64,000 nt of DNA from Saccopteryx bilineata (lineage: Eukaryota; Chordata; Mammalia; Chiroptera; Emballonuridae). The stretch spans positions 26,876,875 to 26,940,874 of the forward strand of contig NC_089495.1 of the NCBI RefSeq assembly GCF_036850765.1, given 5' to 3'. The position numbers and the translations under genes were made by a program. The notes below the pieces were generated by a model that did no database searches, was not told where the DNA came from, and worked only from the letters and a program-made list of their open reading frames with translations. Below, one piece after another: positions 43,912 through 55,447 of the stretch (position 1 is its first letter; each line of letters begins with the position of its first letter).

Positions 43912-44463
43912 ATGTTTTAAGAAATCTTTTTCTACCACAAGGTCACAAATTATTTATTTATTTGTTTGTTTTTTTATTTTTTTGCTGTGTTTTAGTCTAG
44001 TAGTTTTATAGTTTTGGGTTTCTCATTTAGGCCTGTGAGCCATTTAAAATTAATCTTTGTGTATAGTGTGGCATAGAATTGTTTTTTTGTTTATTTGTGT
44101 TTTTGGTATGGACATTCAATTGATCCAACACCACTTTTTGCAAAGACTTTCCATTCTCCCACTGAATTGTCCTTGCAGCTTGTCAAAGATCATGTTGATG
44201 TTACCCACGTATGTTTGGGTATGCTTCTGGACATTGTTGTATTGATATACATGTCTATCTTTTCACCAAAACCAAACTGCGTTGATTATTTGTTGTAACA
44301 CTTGATAATTGTTGAGATCAGGTAGAATAAGAATTCCAACTTTATTCTTCTTTATAAAAATCCCTTTGATAGTTTAGATCTTTTGCATTTTCATATAAGT
44401 ATTAAGCGTATCAATTTCTACAGAAGTACCAAGTAGGATTGGTTTGGGATTTGCATCGAAAAG

Positions 44464-45493
44464 CCCTGGCTTCTTAGCAACTGTATAAATTTCCCACAGT
44501 TACACAACTTTGTACTACTTAACGTTTTCCTGAACTACAACTTATTTTGACACACTGCTTTGACAACCCCTGGCAAATGCAGGTCCTGACAGAGAAACAC
44601 AGACTCTCTGAGGCACAGACTCGACGACTTTGGAACTGTGGCAGTTAAAGTAACTTCTTTAAAGGAGAGAAGTGATACATTGGAAGTGAAGATCATTATC
44701 ACTGCACATTAAATTTTTTTGGTATAAATCCATTTCTTCAAGACTGTAAGAAGTCAGTTTTCATAATTATTCAATAAATATAAGCAGAAAGAAAAAATTC
44801 CACCAGAATCCCAGAAGAGGAAATAACATTACAATGCTAATACATTCAGTAAGAGGCCACGGTAATCCAGATTATCATACATAACTGTCTCATGGAAACT
44901 AATTTGACTTTTATTGTGCTGCTAAATGAAATTATTACATGATCTATAGATTATTGAGCCCTGCAGCAAAGCTGGAGAATGAGGCCCTGTGCTGCATCTT
45001 TTACTTTGATGGTTGCAAGGTTTTTAAAGCCCTTTACACACTGAGTGAATAAAAAAAGACTATAATATTCAGAAATAGCACCGTGACTAAATACTTGCCA
45101 GAAACCGTAAGTATGGCAGGAATAATGAAGCAAACAAAGCATTTCCTCATTAACTATGTGCATCCAATGAAGCCAAGGCATTGGAAAGAACTTGAATGTG
45201 GAAGCTAGAGAATTATAAAGACAGTCCTCTGACAGGCAAGCCTAGGACTGTATATTCTGCAGATTCCTAAGCAATCTCTTAATGGACTTTGAGTATTCTG
45301 GAGCATTTGTTGTCTTACCTGAGGGCACTGGAAACAATGCACTGACTATGGAAATCCTATAACTTTGAAACCGTTGGAAATGTTACAATCTGATTAAGGA
45401 TATAGTTTATTTAATAGATAGTTTAAATAAAGGAGAGCGTAATGTGTTTGGAGATAAGAGGTCTTCTTGTTGCAGGATTTACAATAATGTGAT
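44464..45493. other. Intergenic sequence, part possibly conserved
   Basis: No gene recognised. The part at about 44,780-45,190 is balanced in composition, free of repeats and rich in homeodomain-type ATTA/TAAT motifs. Confidence 0.4.
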
Positions 45494-45670
45494 TGCAGGC
45501 GGAAGAGGGAGTAGAAAGGATAAATGGTGGTGGATGGAGACTTGACTTGGGGTGGAGGTTAACACACAATACAGTGTACAGAGATATGATGTGGAACTGG
45601 ACATCTGAAACCTGTGTAATTATGATAACCAGAGTCCACCATGATAAATTTTATTTTAAAAAATAAAATA
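45494..45670 (+). repeat. LINE-1 3' region fragment
   Basis: GAGACTTGACTTGGGGTGGAG, AACACACAATACAGTGTACAG, CATCTGAAACCTGTGTAATT and a final A-rich tail. Same 3' region type as at 29,991-30,186. Heavily 5' truncated. Confidence 0.8.
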
Positions 45671-45775
45671 AGCTATTGTAAATTTAAGAAAGAAAAAAAT
45701 TAGAAGGAATATGATTCTTGATACAGGAATTGGCATTTGAAATATAATTAATATGCTAACAGCGATGGTTCAATT

Positions 45776-45836
45776 TAGTACAACTTAGTAACAACTAAAT
45801 TTTAGTAACAACAATTTAGTAACAACTAAAATTTTA
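45776..45836. repeat. Short imperfect tandem repeat
   Basis: AACTTAGTA, TAGTAACAACTAAATTTTAG and TAGTAACAACTAAAATTTTA recur in about 60 bp. Confidence 0.7.
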
Positions 45837-45959
45837 TGTCAGTTTGGAGATTTTTCTTTGGATGCACCTTCTAAATAGATTTAGTGCCCTCTGTTTTGCT
45901 GTGAGAAACACTGTGCTTTGTTTAGATCATTACTGGAGCATTTGTCACTTATTGCAAGG

Positions 45960-48480
45960 TTTACATGCATATCTCTCCTGCCACCTTGAAAGCTCTGATG
46001 TTCCAAGGCCTGTGCTGTTTGATTATGCCACCCTATCCTCCGTCTAGATACAACAACTTACCAGTCATTCCTGCCCATTCGTTGAATATTGTATTATGTG
46101 ACTATAATCCTCCACACTACCCCCGAGTTATAAAACCACTCCGGGTGACTTCAACGTCATTGTGTAACCAAACCTGCCAGTATGTCGTTGTCTCATCTGC
46201 AATGACTTTTTCTTCCACTCCACTTTAGTCACTTGCTCTCATAGAAACAGTATGAACCTGGCCAATACCTGAACTTATTCCCTGTTGAAAATGATAAATT
46301 CAAGGCTATCAATCTAAAACTACAACTTTCCCTTCTAGCCTGTTTTTCTATTTATTCCTGCCACAAGCCTTTCAACTTGTCTAGCTTTCTTACACGTGAA
46401 ACCCTTTTATATTCTTCCAGACCTCTGGCTCTCTTCTTTTCCTATTTCTCCCTTTAACCAGAGAAGGTTTAGTGGTCTGTTTTGGCAATATCCTATGATC
46501 TACTTTTTGTTATTGCTCCTTGCAACCAAGCATCGCTGTGGAAGATCTCTACTGTCTTTTCTCTTCACGATGACTCCCCAATAGCCTAGTACTGCTTGGA
46601 ACAACAACAAAAAATTGATCCCATGAACACTTATCATTACCAGATTCACATGGCTTCTCAGTATCTCGCTGACTCATTCTCCTATTTTCTGTAACAATTA
46701 TTTTACACTTTCTTCACTGTTCTTAAAATTCCAACCCACCCTTTCGCTTCTTACTGTGAGCTGATAATTGTTTTCAGTTTCCCAGAGCAACAAAAGCAGA
46801 CAGAAAAAAAAACCCACTTATCTTTACAGCAACAAATATCAAATTGCCTACTTCTGCACCTATTCTGTCATTTTTTACTCTGATAATGACACACAATGCT
46901 CCTTGTGTCTGAGTTCAGACAGTTCCTCTACCTGTTCATTGGATTCCACCTGCTCACCAATTCTTAAAAATTCTGCATATTAATAACTTCTCCTTCTGTA
47001 TATTTTATTCCTTTTTCAACTCAAACTTTTTCTCTGATACATTTAAACACGCTGAAGTATCTTCCATATTAATTAAAAAAAATTCTCCCTAGGTACCAAA
47101 ACCATTCAAGTCTCATCCCCTCTGTTTCCATTGTTTCACTGAGAAACTTTTAATCTCACAGTCTCCATTCTTAATCTGTTGTTTAGACAAAAATCTAAAA
47201 TGTAGTGTCTTTTCCAACCACTGCATTGAAAATGCTATTACTGGAATCCTCAATGAAATCTATATTATTTGACATCTCAGAAGCATTTGACAGTTAACCA
47301 CTCCCTCCTTGAAGTGCTTCTCCGGTGGCCTCTAGAATTCCTTATCCTCGATGCCTTCCTGCCTCTCAGCTACTTAGAAAATTATTTCTCTTCTACTCAG
47401 GCATTGAATAGTTTGTTGTCTTAAGGTTCAGAATCTCACATTCCTTTCACTCTATAGTCCCACTTAGAGAGTTTATTCCATCACATGCTTTTAAGTAGTA
47501 TTAACATGCCAATGACCTTCAGCCCTGGCCTCTTTCTGTGCTCCAGATCCATGTATGTAACTGCCTACCCAGTCAGTACCTCTATCTGGCAAGTCAAATA
47601 TACTTTAAATACAACACAAGCAAAACTGATTTCATGACTCACTGCCCATGAACAGGGGAAAAATATCTGGGGGTTTTTCAATGCCTTTTATCTGAGTCGA
47701 ATAGCATCATCATTCAACCTGTTACATAAACCAGAAACCTTGGGGCACCTGCGACTCTCTCTCTTCATCAACCTACATTTCTCATTCATTGTCAACATCC
47801 ATTCAAAGCCTCTTTACTGTAAATATCTTTCAAATTTCATCCATTCCTTCCATCTTCATGGTAACCAGCTTAGCTCAAGTTGCCTTCTTCTCTCACCTGA
47901 ATCCCTATAATAGCATGTTACTAATCCTTCAAATATACAATTTATTTTTCAGAATAAAGCTAAATTGATTATCTCAAAATATAAATATGATTGTGTTCCT
48001 CCAATCTCACTGCTGTTTATAACTTTTTTATTGTTTCCTGTTGCCCTAGAAGATAAGGAAAACAGCAAGTCCTTATGGGACTATTTGGTCAAGCCCCTGA
48101 CATGTGAAGCCTCTTTCTACATATTTTTTGTCACGGTCTCTGGAACCTTGCCACACTAGCTCCTCTAGAATTCCTCTAATGTGCCATGTTCTCTCCTGTA
48201 ACAGGAGCTTGACACATCCATTTTTCCTGCGTCTGCAGACCCTTCCTCTCTGTTATTAAGTACATTCATGTTCACCCTGATTGCTTTCTGAGATAAACAT
48301 TCCCTCATCCATTTTCATACATGCATAGTAGCATTAGTTACTTTGGTCTGTGCCTGTCTAATCTCCATGCCACACCAGGCTGGATGCTCGATGAGACTTA
48401 GAGTCTATTTAGGACTGGCTTTAGTAAAGAACTCAATATCTATTTTTTGTTGAACAGATAGATGAATAAATAGATAAGAA
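45960..48480 (+). repeat. L2 LINE, long but degenerate copy
   Basis: Blocks in the order expected for L2: GACTTCAACGTCATTGTG (46,148), ACATCTCAGAAGCATTTGAC (47,270), CACTCCCTCCTTGAAGTGCT (47,300), GCTCCAGATCCATGTATGTA (47,540), CCAGAAACCTTGGGGCACC (47,732), ATCCATTCAAAGCCTC, and a 3' end with GATGAGACTTAGAGTC and TTTGTTGAACAGATAGATGAATAAAT. No frame is open for more than about 90 codons. An ancient CR1-type retrotransposon; exact limits are uncertain. Confidence 0.65.
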
Positions 48481-49019
48481 AATATAAAGATAGAGAAATA
48501 TAGATTTTCATCTCCAAATTACCTCCCTATGTTTAAACAGAAGCAGCAGAAATCATGTATTCCTAAAGAGTTAATTAGGGAAGAAGCAGAAAAGTTCTGT
48601 TATTAATTTAATTACATTCTAAACTACTTGCTCTAAATTAAAGAGTTCATGCTTTTCTAGTATGTGTGCTATGAAAGTTGGGTTTTATACAACTGATATT
48701 GTATAATTTAAACTATGTATTGTTATAGAAATATTAAAATATAGTAATAGTAGACAGGAAATGGATAATTGTAAAAGTTGAGTATAGAAACCACTTTTGT
48801 GGGTCGACTTAACAAAATCTAGCATTCCTGAAAAATTAAACACAACATATAAGAAAGTTTTACTTATTCTTGGTGAAATGGTTGCCCAAAGTCCTTTACA
48901 AAGCTCTCTTGAAATAAGAATCGTAAATGAACAAAAACATGCAAACTAATGACATATTCATGTGTGTAGTGGTATAAAGTACTCAAATCTATAACTTAAT
49001 ATGCAACGTGTCAACAAAA

Positions 49020-49195
49020 TAAGGTGGACTGATGAATGGTTAGAGGGATGGGCTGCTAGATAGTATTAGATAACATCATAGTAAAAAATTAATTATAAAA
49101 TCTAGGTAGAGTGTTTGGTTGCTCACCCTATTGTACTGTCAACTTCTATGTATATTTAAGTTTTTTCATTAATAAAACGTTAAAAATTCTTTTAA
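49020..49195 (+). repeat. Possible old L1 3' end fragment
   Basis: TGAATGGTTAGAGGGATGG through TATATTTAAGTTTTTTCATTAATAAAAC resembles the 3' ends of old L1M families. Weak. Confidence 0.35.
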
Positions 49196-51239
49196 CTGAA
49201 TACAAACAGAATAAAATAGCTATGTTTTCCTGTCCTTGCTATTGATAGATTCTTAATGTATTTCAGCCATGAAGTCCCTTTTCAATAAAATGTTCTAAAA
49301 CTACCCTTCTTAGTGTCAAAAGAGCAATGCCAGTTCTGAGCAAAGATCTAAGACAAGGAAGAAAGTCTCACTAGGCTGGCTCCCTTTCCCTGAGGTAAAA
49401 TTATTACAGGTGCTTTTTCAGCATTTCCATTATAGATACTTGCCTTTGAGGTTCTTACAATTTGTCTCCAAAATTGATTCTCAGTGTAAACATGACATAA
49501 AGTTCTTTGGCCTCAGGGAATAAATATTTAATTTTTCTATAAAATTTGAACATACCTATTTGACCTTTGTTGTTACTATTGTGGTTTTGGGAGAAAGTTT
49601 AAAATTTAAGACTTTGTAATGAGTGATTTCTAAACTTCTCAGAATCTCAGTATTGGGGGCTGAGGGGCAAGGGAAGATATGCACATGAAAGAGAAATTGG
49701 TGTCTTCAAGGAAACAATAGATTATTCAACAATGCTGAAGGTCATGATATAGATACAGCTCATGATATTCCCTCTCGTTTCAATTTCTGATTTTCACTAT
49801 AAATGCTGCGAGACCTTGGCAAACCATTTTGCCACAAGTAAGTAAACCTTTCGTGCGCGTTGTGTCTAACTTCCAGAAGTGCTAAATAAGGAGAAGGGAA
49901 ATAAATGTAATGATTTCTAAGCTTCTTCCTTATTTTAGGTTCACATTCACTGACTCTTCCTTTGTACTACATCTGAGTAAGGACTTTATTTGGTTCTTCA
50001 GTCCTATTTACTCTGACATCCATTTTTACAAAATGAGAAGAGAAACGTGGGTTCCAGATGTGCCACTATTTTAATAAGGCTGATGTTCTTTGGAACCACA
50101 AAGTAAGGCCACAGTAGAAAATCCTGTAACACTATAGCTTTATCACTGCCTCATTCCGAGAGTTGGGTGCCAGGAGACTTGTTCTTGCTTTTGTTCCTTA
50201 AAAGCTTTAAAGTTGCCAAACAGCTCAATAACTCTTCAACTTGGTCCTGAGTAGTCTCTACTTAGAAGTGTAGACTTAGAAGTTTTATGTTAATATAAAA
50301 ATAAAAGTGTAGGAAATGCAAGGGTGTATAAAGCAGCAAGAACGTGCCAAATGGCAAGTTTGGTTTCCTTCAGCAGTATTAAAATATGAGATACGTATTT
50401 CAAGTGTTAGAAGAGAGCCTCTTTGCAAACATTTCACTCCAGATATTGTGGTGTTGAAGTGTCAGGACTAAAGGATCTCAGAGCCAATAACTTACCAATA
50501 CCCAAAGCTCCTCACAAGCCTATGTAAATCTCCTCAATTAACCTTCATTTTAAAAACCAAAAAGTAAATGGATAAGTAAATGAAAATAACCAACTGAAAA
50601 ACTTCTCCAGAACACTAAGGAAACAAATGCAGTATATCAATTTGTTTTATAAGAACAACGAGATGGGGGGAGAAAAGGGGAGAGGGAGGGGGTTTACCCA
50701 GGGTTTGGGCAGAGAGGCACTGTGGGTGGTAAGTCAATAATGTGTACCCACTCATATTAATAGCCTTATTTATGTTTCTGTTACAGATCCCATAGCTTAA
50801 TTATCCAAGGCTACATCAGCCCTATTGCATGTGTAATGTCTGGCGTTTGTTTTCACCCTTGCTATAGGATAGAATGGATTGAGTATCCAGGGAACAGAGA
50901 AATTCAGTGCAGATTTTGTCTTACTTTGTAATTGAGGTCATATCACTTCTCACAACTCTCAGTGTTGGTATCTACAAACCGGAAAGAATCAGAGTCTCTT
51001 AGTGATAATGCATATTCCAACCCTGTCCTTGGAAGGGACTGCAGACAGGGGCTCAGAAGACCCAGGTTTTAGTCTTGCCTATGACACTTATTATCCCATT
51101 GGTCTTGAGTAGAGGTTTTACCTTTCTAGAGTTAGAGTTCCATATTGGTAGAATATGAAAACTGATGGTGATCCACAAAGTCCTACCGTCTTTCTTCAGG
51201 AAGGATGTTTTAAAGGCGCGGGAGGGATGATGGTGGTCT
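49196..51239. other. Intergenic sequence
   Basis: 2 kb without recognised genes or young repeats; a G-rich purine patch at 50,665-50,695. Confidence 0.5.
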
Positions 51240-51380
51240 CTAGCACTGATCAGGCACCCACTACATTGGAGCACTGTGTTAAATATTTTACAAGCAATAT
51301 TTTACTGTGTTCTCACAGAATTCCTATAGATGATGAATCTGAGGCATATTCTGACATTGCAAAGAAGATAGTATAATTCA
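51240..51380 (-). repeat. MIR fragment, antisense
   Basis: CACTACATTGGAGCACTGTG, TTCTCACAGAATTCCTATAG and GATGAATCTGAGGCATA fit a diverged reversed MIR. Confidence 0.5.
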
Positions 51381-51637
51381 GGAGTTTCACTGTATTTTAC
51401 AAACCTATTTTTTTTATCTCTTTCTCTCCAGATCTATTGAGATGTCAAAATAAGTCAGTGTATGTAAAAATTCTTTAGAAATTGTAAAACAAATTGTAAA
51501 TGTGGGTTACTGTTTGGCTCAACAGTCAGCCTTGCATGCAAAATCAGAAACAAGCTATTTGCCTGTTTCCCTTATACATTTCAATCTTAATTTCATCTAC
51601 TCTCCAGTCATTTGAACTAGTCTTTCACTTCTGTTTT

Positions 51638-51648
51638 TCTTACCTATC

Positions 51649-51684
<36 letters not shown>

Positions 51685-52018
51685 CAGAGACAGAGAGGGT
51701 CAGAGAGACGGACAGATAGGAACTGACAGACAGGAACCGACAGACAGGAAGGGAGAAAGAGAAACATCAGTTCTTCATTGCGGTTCCTTAGTTGTTCATT
51801 GATTGATTTCTCATATGTGCCCTGACCGGGGGGCTACAGCAGACCAAGTGACCCCTTGTTCGAGCCAGCGACCTTGGGCTCAAGCTGGTGAGTCTTGCTC
51901 AAACCAGATGAGCCTGCGCTCAATCTGGCAACCTCGGGGTCTCAAACCTGGGTCCTCCACATCGTAGTCTGATGCTCTATCCACTGCGCCACCACCTGGT
52001 CAGGGTCTTACCTATCTT
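51638..52018 (-). mobile_element. Long bat SINE (type B), antisense, with (GT)n at its tail
   Basis: SINE body 51,651-52,005. TCTTACCTATCTT is a perfect target-site duplication (51,638-51,650; 52,006-52,018). Instead of a simple T run, the left end is a (GT)n run of 16 units, so its poly(A) tail became or was replaced by (CA)n. It has the GCTCAAGC units and a well-kept head (GCTCTATCCACTGCGCCACC). Confidence 0.93.
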
Positions 52019-52269
52019 ATAAAAAAAAACACTTTGTTCTATTCCAATAGAGCCTTAGACATTGCTTAACTGCATCAATGAAACTTTACATTCAAGTCTT
52101 TATTCTCAAACTATAAATAAATTGTAAATAGTCACAGTTTATTTCCTATTATAATGGAAAGGGGTTTTCAACAATAAAAATAGAAGCTACTGCTAGGTTG
52201 TCTCATGTGTTGCTATACAAAAGGTTTATTTGGGATGACTCTTAAGGATAACCATGGAAGAAAAGGGTG

Positions 52270-52572
52270 GAAAACAGGATTGGTCAGGCCTGACCTGTGG
52301 TGGCGCAGTGGATAAAGCGTCGACCTGGAAATGCTGAGGTCGCCGGTTCGAAACCCAGGGCTTGCCTGGTCAAGGCACATATGGGAGTTGATGCTTCCAG
52401 CTCCTCCCCCTTCTCTCTCTCTGTCTCTCTCCTCTCTCTCCCTCTCTGTCTCTCTCCCTCCCTCTCTCTCTCCTCTCTAAAAATGAATAAATAAATAAAA
52501 AATAGAAACACAACATACCAAAAAAATTTATAAAAATTATAAAAAAAAAAAAAAGAAAACAGGATTGGTCAG
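52270..52572 (+). mobile_element. Short bat SINE (type C) with 18-bp perfect TSD
   Basis: SINE body 52,288-52,554. Head GCCTGACCTGTGGTGGCGCAG at 52,288, B box GGTTCGAAACCC, core GGCACATATGGGAGTTGATG, CT-rich part. GAAAACAGGATTGGTCAG is repeated perfectly (52,270-52,287; 52,555-52,572). After AATAAATAAAAAATAG the tail has about 40 bp of AT-rich extra sequence before a second A run. Confidence 0.95.
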
Positions 52573-52597
52573 AAGGAGAAGTTGAACTGCAATGCAG

Positions 52598-52765
52598 TTT
52601 TTATTGTTGAATTTAGTGGGTTGACACTGGCTAACAAAATCATACCGGTTTCAGATGCAAAATTCTACAATGTATCTTTTGTACTCTATGTTGTGTGTTT
52701 ACCACCTCCCAACCCGGTCAAGTCTCAGATCATCACCATTTATCCCTCCTATACCCATTTTGATG
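52598..52765 (-). repeat. LINE-1 3' region fragment, antisense
   Basis: TTATTGTTGAATTTAGTGGG, CAGATGCAAAATTCTACAATG and CACCATTTATCCCTCC are the reverse of the L1 3' region seen at 29,991-30,186. Confidence 0.7.
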
Positions 52766-52814
52766 GAAGGACAGCCAATGTTACTGAGAATTCTGAAGCT
52801 GCAGTGGTAATCTA

Positions 52815-53644
52815 AGTTGGTGTGAGCAGACCAGGCCTTTCTGCTCCCACATAGATCAGTCATTAATGTAAGCTGTCCTCGAGGAAAGGATATGACCTTG
52901 GTTCTGTTCAGCTGAGGGTGCTAACTGCTGAGGACTGCCTGCCTGCGGTAGACCCAGAGGCTGCAGAAACAAGTTCTTTATTTCTGAAGGGGGTCTAGAT
53001 GGGCTATATCCACAGGATACACCAGCTAGGTTTACAGCAACACAGAAATTCACCTTAGAGCAAAGTTTAATTTGCAGAGCATTCCTTGAGTAACCTCCCT
53101 TAGTTACTGACATGTCAGTGTCATTGTCACCCACTGCCCTGGTGGTTGGGCAGAAAGACCTTTTGTGACCTGGAGGGCTTTTACTCCAAATACACTTTAG
53201 CATTCAGAACTGGTGACTGAATAAGTACACTAAAGACCACCCTAGAGGGAAAAGGTATAAACCTTGATTTTTTTCTTTTTGGGACTTAATGCTACAAGGA
53301 GACCTTTTTGGACTACTGAGATGTTCCTAATTAAGATCTGGTGGCCGGAAAGGGCCAGCAGAATGTCAAAGGAGAACTTAGCATGTCGGAAATAAGAAAC
53401 TGGCCTGATAACCAAGGTTTTTCATAGGAACTGAAGGATTGTACTCAAGATGAGGTCTATTGTTTTTCCCTTATAAGAACAGTAGTTGAGACTGTGATTA
53501 GGAAATAAAAATGGCTGCTACTTAGAAAACTTTTAAGTATGCAACACCATTGCAGATATACAGCAATCTAAACCAATAAAGGCAACCAAGAGTAGACAAG
53601 GATGCTTAGAACTGAGTGAGACTTATTTTACTAGTAACATCTGA
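52815..53644. other. Sequence of unknown nature, possibly retroviral LTR-derived
   Basis: Balanced composition with no frame of note. GGTATAAACC near 53,254 and the proximity of LTR-like DNA at 53,930 suggest an old LTR element, but no ends were found. Confidence 0.3.
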
Positions 53645-53830
53645 TAGCCTTGTTCAAGGCAATTCAAATATTTATTTAATAAATATTTATTGAGAGACTA
53701 CAGAGTAATGAGATCTCAGCTAGGCACTGGGGTTACAGCAGCAAACAAAACAGGTATAATCTCTATCTTTAAGGAACTTAAATTCTGGTAGCAGAGACAT
53801 AAACAAACAACTAAAGAAATTACATAGTTT
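53645..53830 (-). repeat. L2 3' end fragment, antisense
   Basis: AATAAATATTTATTGAGAGAC, GCTAGGCACTGGGGTTACAGC and AGCAAACAAAACAGG are the reverse complement of the L2 3' end. Confidence 0.65.
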
Positions 53831-53929
53831 AAGACAGGATATCCACAATAAGGAAAATAAAGCAGAATTAGTTGTGTGGAGAGTGGCTGAAGAATGCTGG
53901 CTCCTGACAAAGACTCTTTCCTTTACCAA

Positions 53930-54305
53930 ACCTTAGTTAGGTCCTCGGAGCCCTCTTCTCAAGGAAGCCTTGACCTTGGCCCCTGTCATTGTCAGAGCTG
54001 CTTACTGAAGGCTTAGCAAGAATCTTGCTATGTCAGTTCAGTGAGAATTCCCCACCTTAACATCAAATCACTTTTGATATCTGATGAAATTATTTATCCT
54101 CCCTCTTGATATCTGATCTGTCTCTCAGCAATTTTTCATCCACTGATCCTATTTTTCTGCTCTTTGGTTATAAATCCTCCACAGTTTTGGCCGTAGTAAG
54201 TGTTTAGCCTGATCTCTCTCTCTCTCTCATTATGATAGACTTGACTTCTATGGCAATAGTCCCAAAGTCTTCCTTAACATTTTAACAAGTGTCAGAATAA
54301 TTTTT
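53930..54305 (+). mobile_element. LTR-like segment of an old endogenous retrovirus
   Basis: TTGGTTATAAATCCTCC (TATA-type box at about 54,168), a CT-rich part and a final CTTCCTTAACATTTTAACAAGTGTC look like U3-R-U5 of a class I LTR. Neither end nor duplication could be placed. Inference by style only. Confidence 0.35.
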
Positions 54306-54711
54306 TTAGTAACATTTTCCAAAGAGCCCCTGAAAAATATGTTGGGAAAACAAAGTTGAGTTTATTATTTATCGTATCTAGAACAACCATTACCTCAACA
54401 GAGTCTGATAGAGTCTTGGGATGAAGGATAAGATTTGCTCTATTAGGATTTTTAAGGTCTGGCTTAAGGAAGATTTTTTTAAAAAGTAAGGTGGTTTTGA
54501 TTAATATTGGGTAAGGATCATAATATAATAGTTTAAAATTTGTGGACATAGCCAGAGGAAAAATTTGAGCAAGAGATTCAAGAATCTTGGGATGTAAACT
54601 TCCTATTGATGCTTTCTCTACTAAAAAGGAAACAGGCCTTTCTGGAAGTCTTGTAATAAATAATAAAGTTATTTCAACTTCTTTGTTTTGTTTGGGCTTT
54701 CTTTTGGACAA
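54292..54711 (-). CDS. Unexplained ORF, 139 codons
   Basis: Starts MSKRKPKQNKEVEITLLFIT and ends KMLLKKLF. Lys/Leu-rich, with no recognised domain, signal or membrane segment. It lies just downstream of LTR-like DNA and in the opposite direction. It has no CpG island or splice context. Probably a chance frame or a relic of a mobile element. Confidence 0.12.
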   Translation of the reverse strand: MSKRKPKQNKEVEITLLFITRLPERPVSFLVEKASIGSLHPKILESLAQIFPLAMSTNFKLLYYDPYPILIKTTLLFKKIFLKPDLKNPNRANLILHPKTLSDSVEVMVVLDTINNKLNFVFPTYFSGALWKMLLKKLF

Positions 54712-55018
54712 GAATCTCCTGGAATAATAAAGTTGTGTGAATAGAATGGTAAAGTAATGTTACTGTAGACCAATGGTTTAATTTTTACTATAAAGATAAT
54801 ATAGCAAATACTTTAGACTTCCAGGATCACATGAGGAATTTGTCATATACTCTACTATTTTAGTTTTGTTTACAAATGTTTAAAAATAATAACTATTAGA
54901 AAAAACATTCTTTACTCATACAAGAACGGACGACAGGCTGGATTTGAGCAACAACCTGTACTTTGTCAGTCCACTAAGTAGAGTGTAAATTGTACGAAAG
55001 AAGATGGTTTTACTCTTT

Positions 55019-55447
55019 AAGAAAGCTTCTCTGGGTCCCAGCCGGTTGGCTCAGCGGTAGAGCGTCGGCCTGGCACGCGGGGAACCTGGGTTTGATTCCC
55101 GGCCAGGGCACATAGGAGAAGCGCCCATTTGCTTCTCCACCCCCACCCCCCTCCTTCCTCTCTGTCTCTCTCTTCCCCTCCCACAGCCAAGGCTCCATTG
55201 GAGCAAAGATGGCCCGGGCGCTGGGGATGGCTCCTTGGCCTCTGCCCCAGGTGCTAGAGTGGCTCTGGTCTAGGCAGAGCGACGCCCCGGAGGGGCAGAG
55301 CATCGCCCCCTGGTGGGTAGAGCGTCGCCCCTGGTGGGCGTGCCGGGTGGATTCCAGTCGGGCGCATGTGGGAGTCTGTCTGTCTCTCCCCGTTTCCAGC
55401 TTCAGAAAATTTAAAAAAAAAAAAGAAAGAAAGAAAGCTTCTCTGGG
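55019..55447 (+). mobile_element. Rhin-1-like SINE (type A), young, 17-bp perfect TSD
   Basis: SINE body 55,036-55,430. AAGAAAGCTTCTCTGGG is repeated exactly (55,019-55,035; 55,431-55,447). CpG content is high (GGCCCGGGCGCTGGGG). It carries a duplicated unit near 55,298-55,340 (AGCATCGCCCCCTGGTGGG then AGCGTCGCCCCTGGTGGG). The head is slightly altered (TCCCAGCCGG in place of GCCCTGGCCGG). Confidence 0.95.

Larger units (their letters stand above)
40588..44463 (-). mobile_element. Old antisense LINE-1 3' half carrying five later insertions
   Basis: Antisense L1 3' region (AATGAGGTATAATTGAATAC; GAAACCATCACCAC) from 40,588 is followed by the reverse of the ORF2 C-terminal region (GTTTTCCAAATTGGTTAACC; CATTCTAATGGGTGTGTAGT; GATCCAACACCACTTTTTG; TTTGGGATTTGCAT at the right). 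It is split by inserts at 40,889-41,237, 41,695-42,866 (itself split at 42,055-42,433), 43,203-43,553 and 43,565-43,899. No reading frame survives. Confidence 0.85.
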
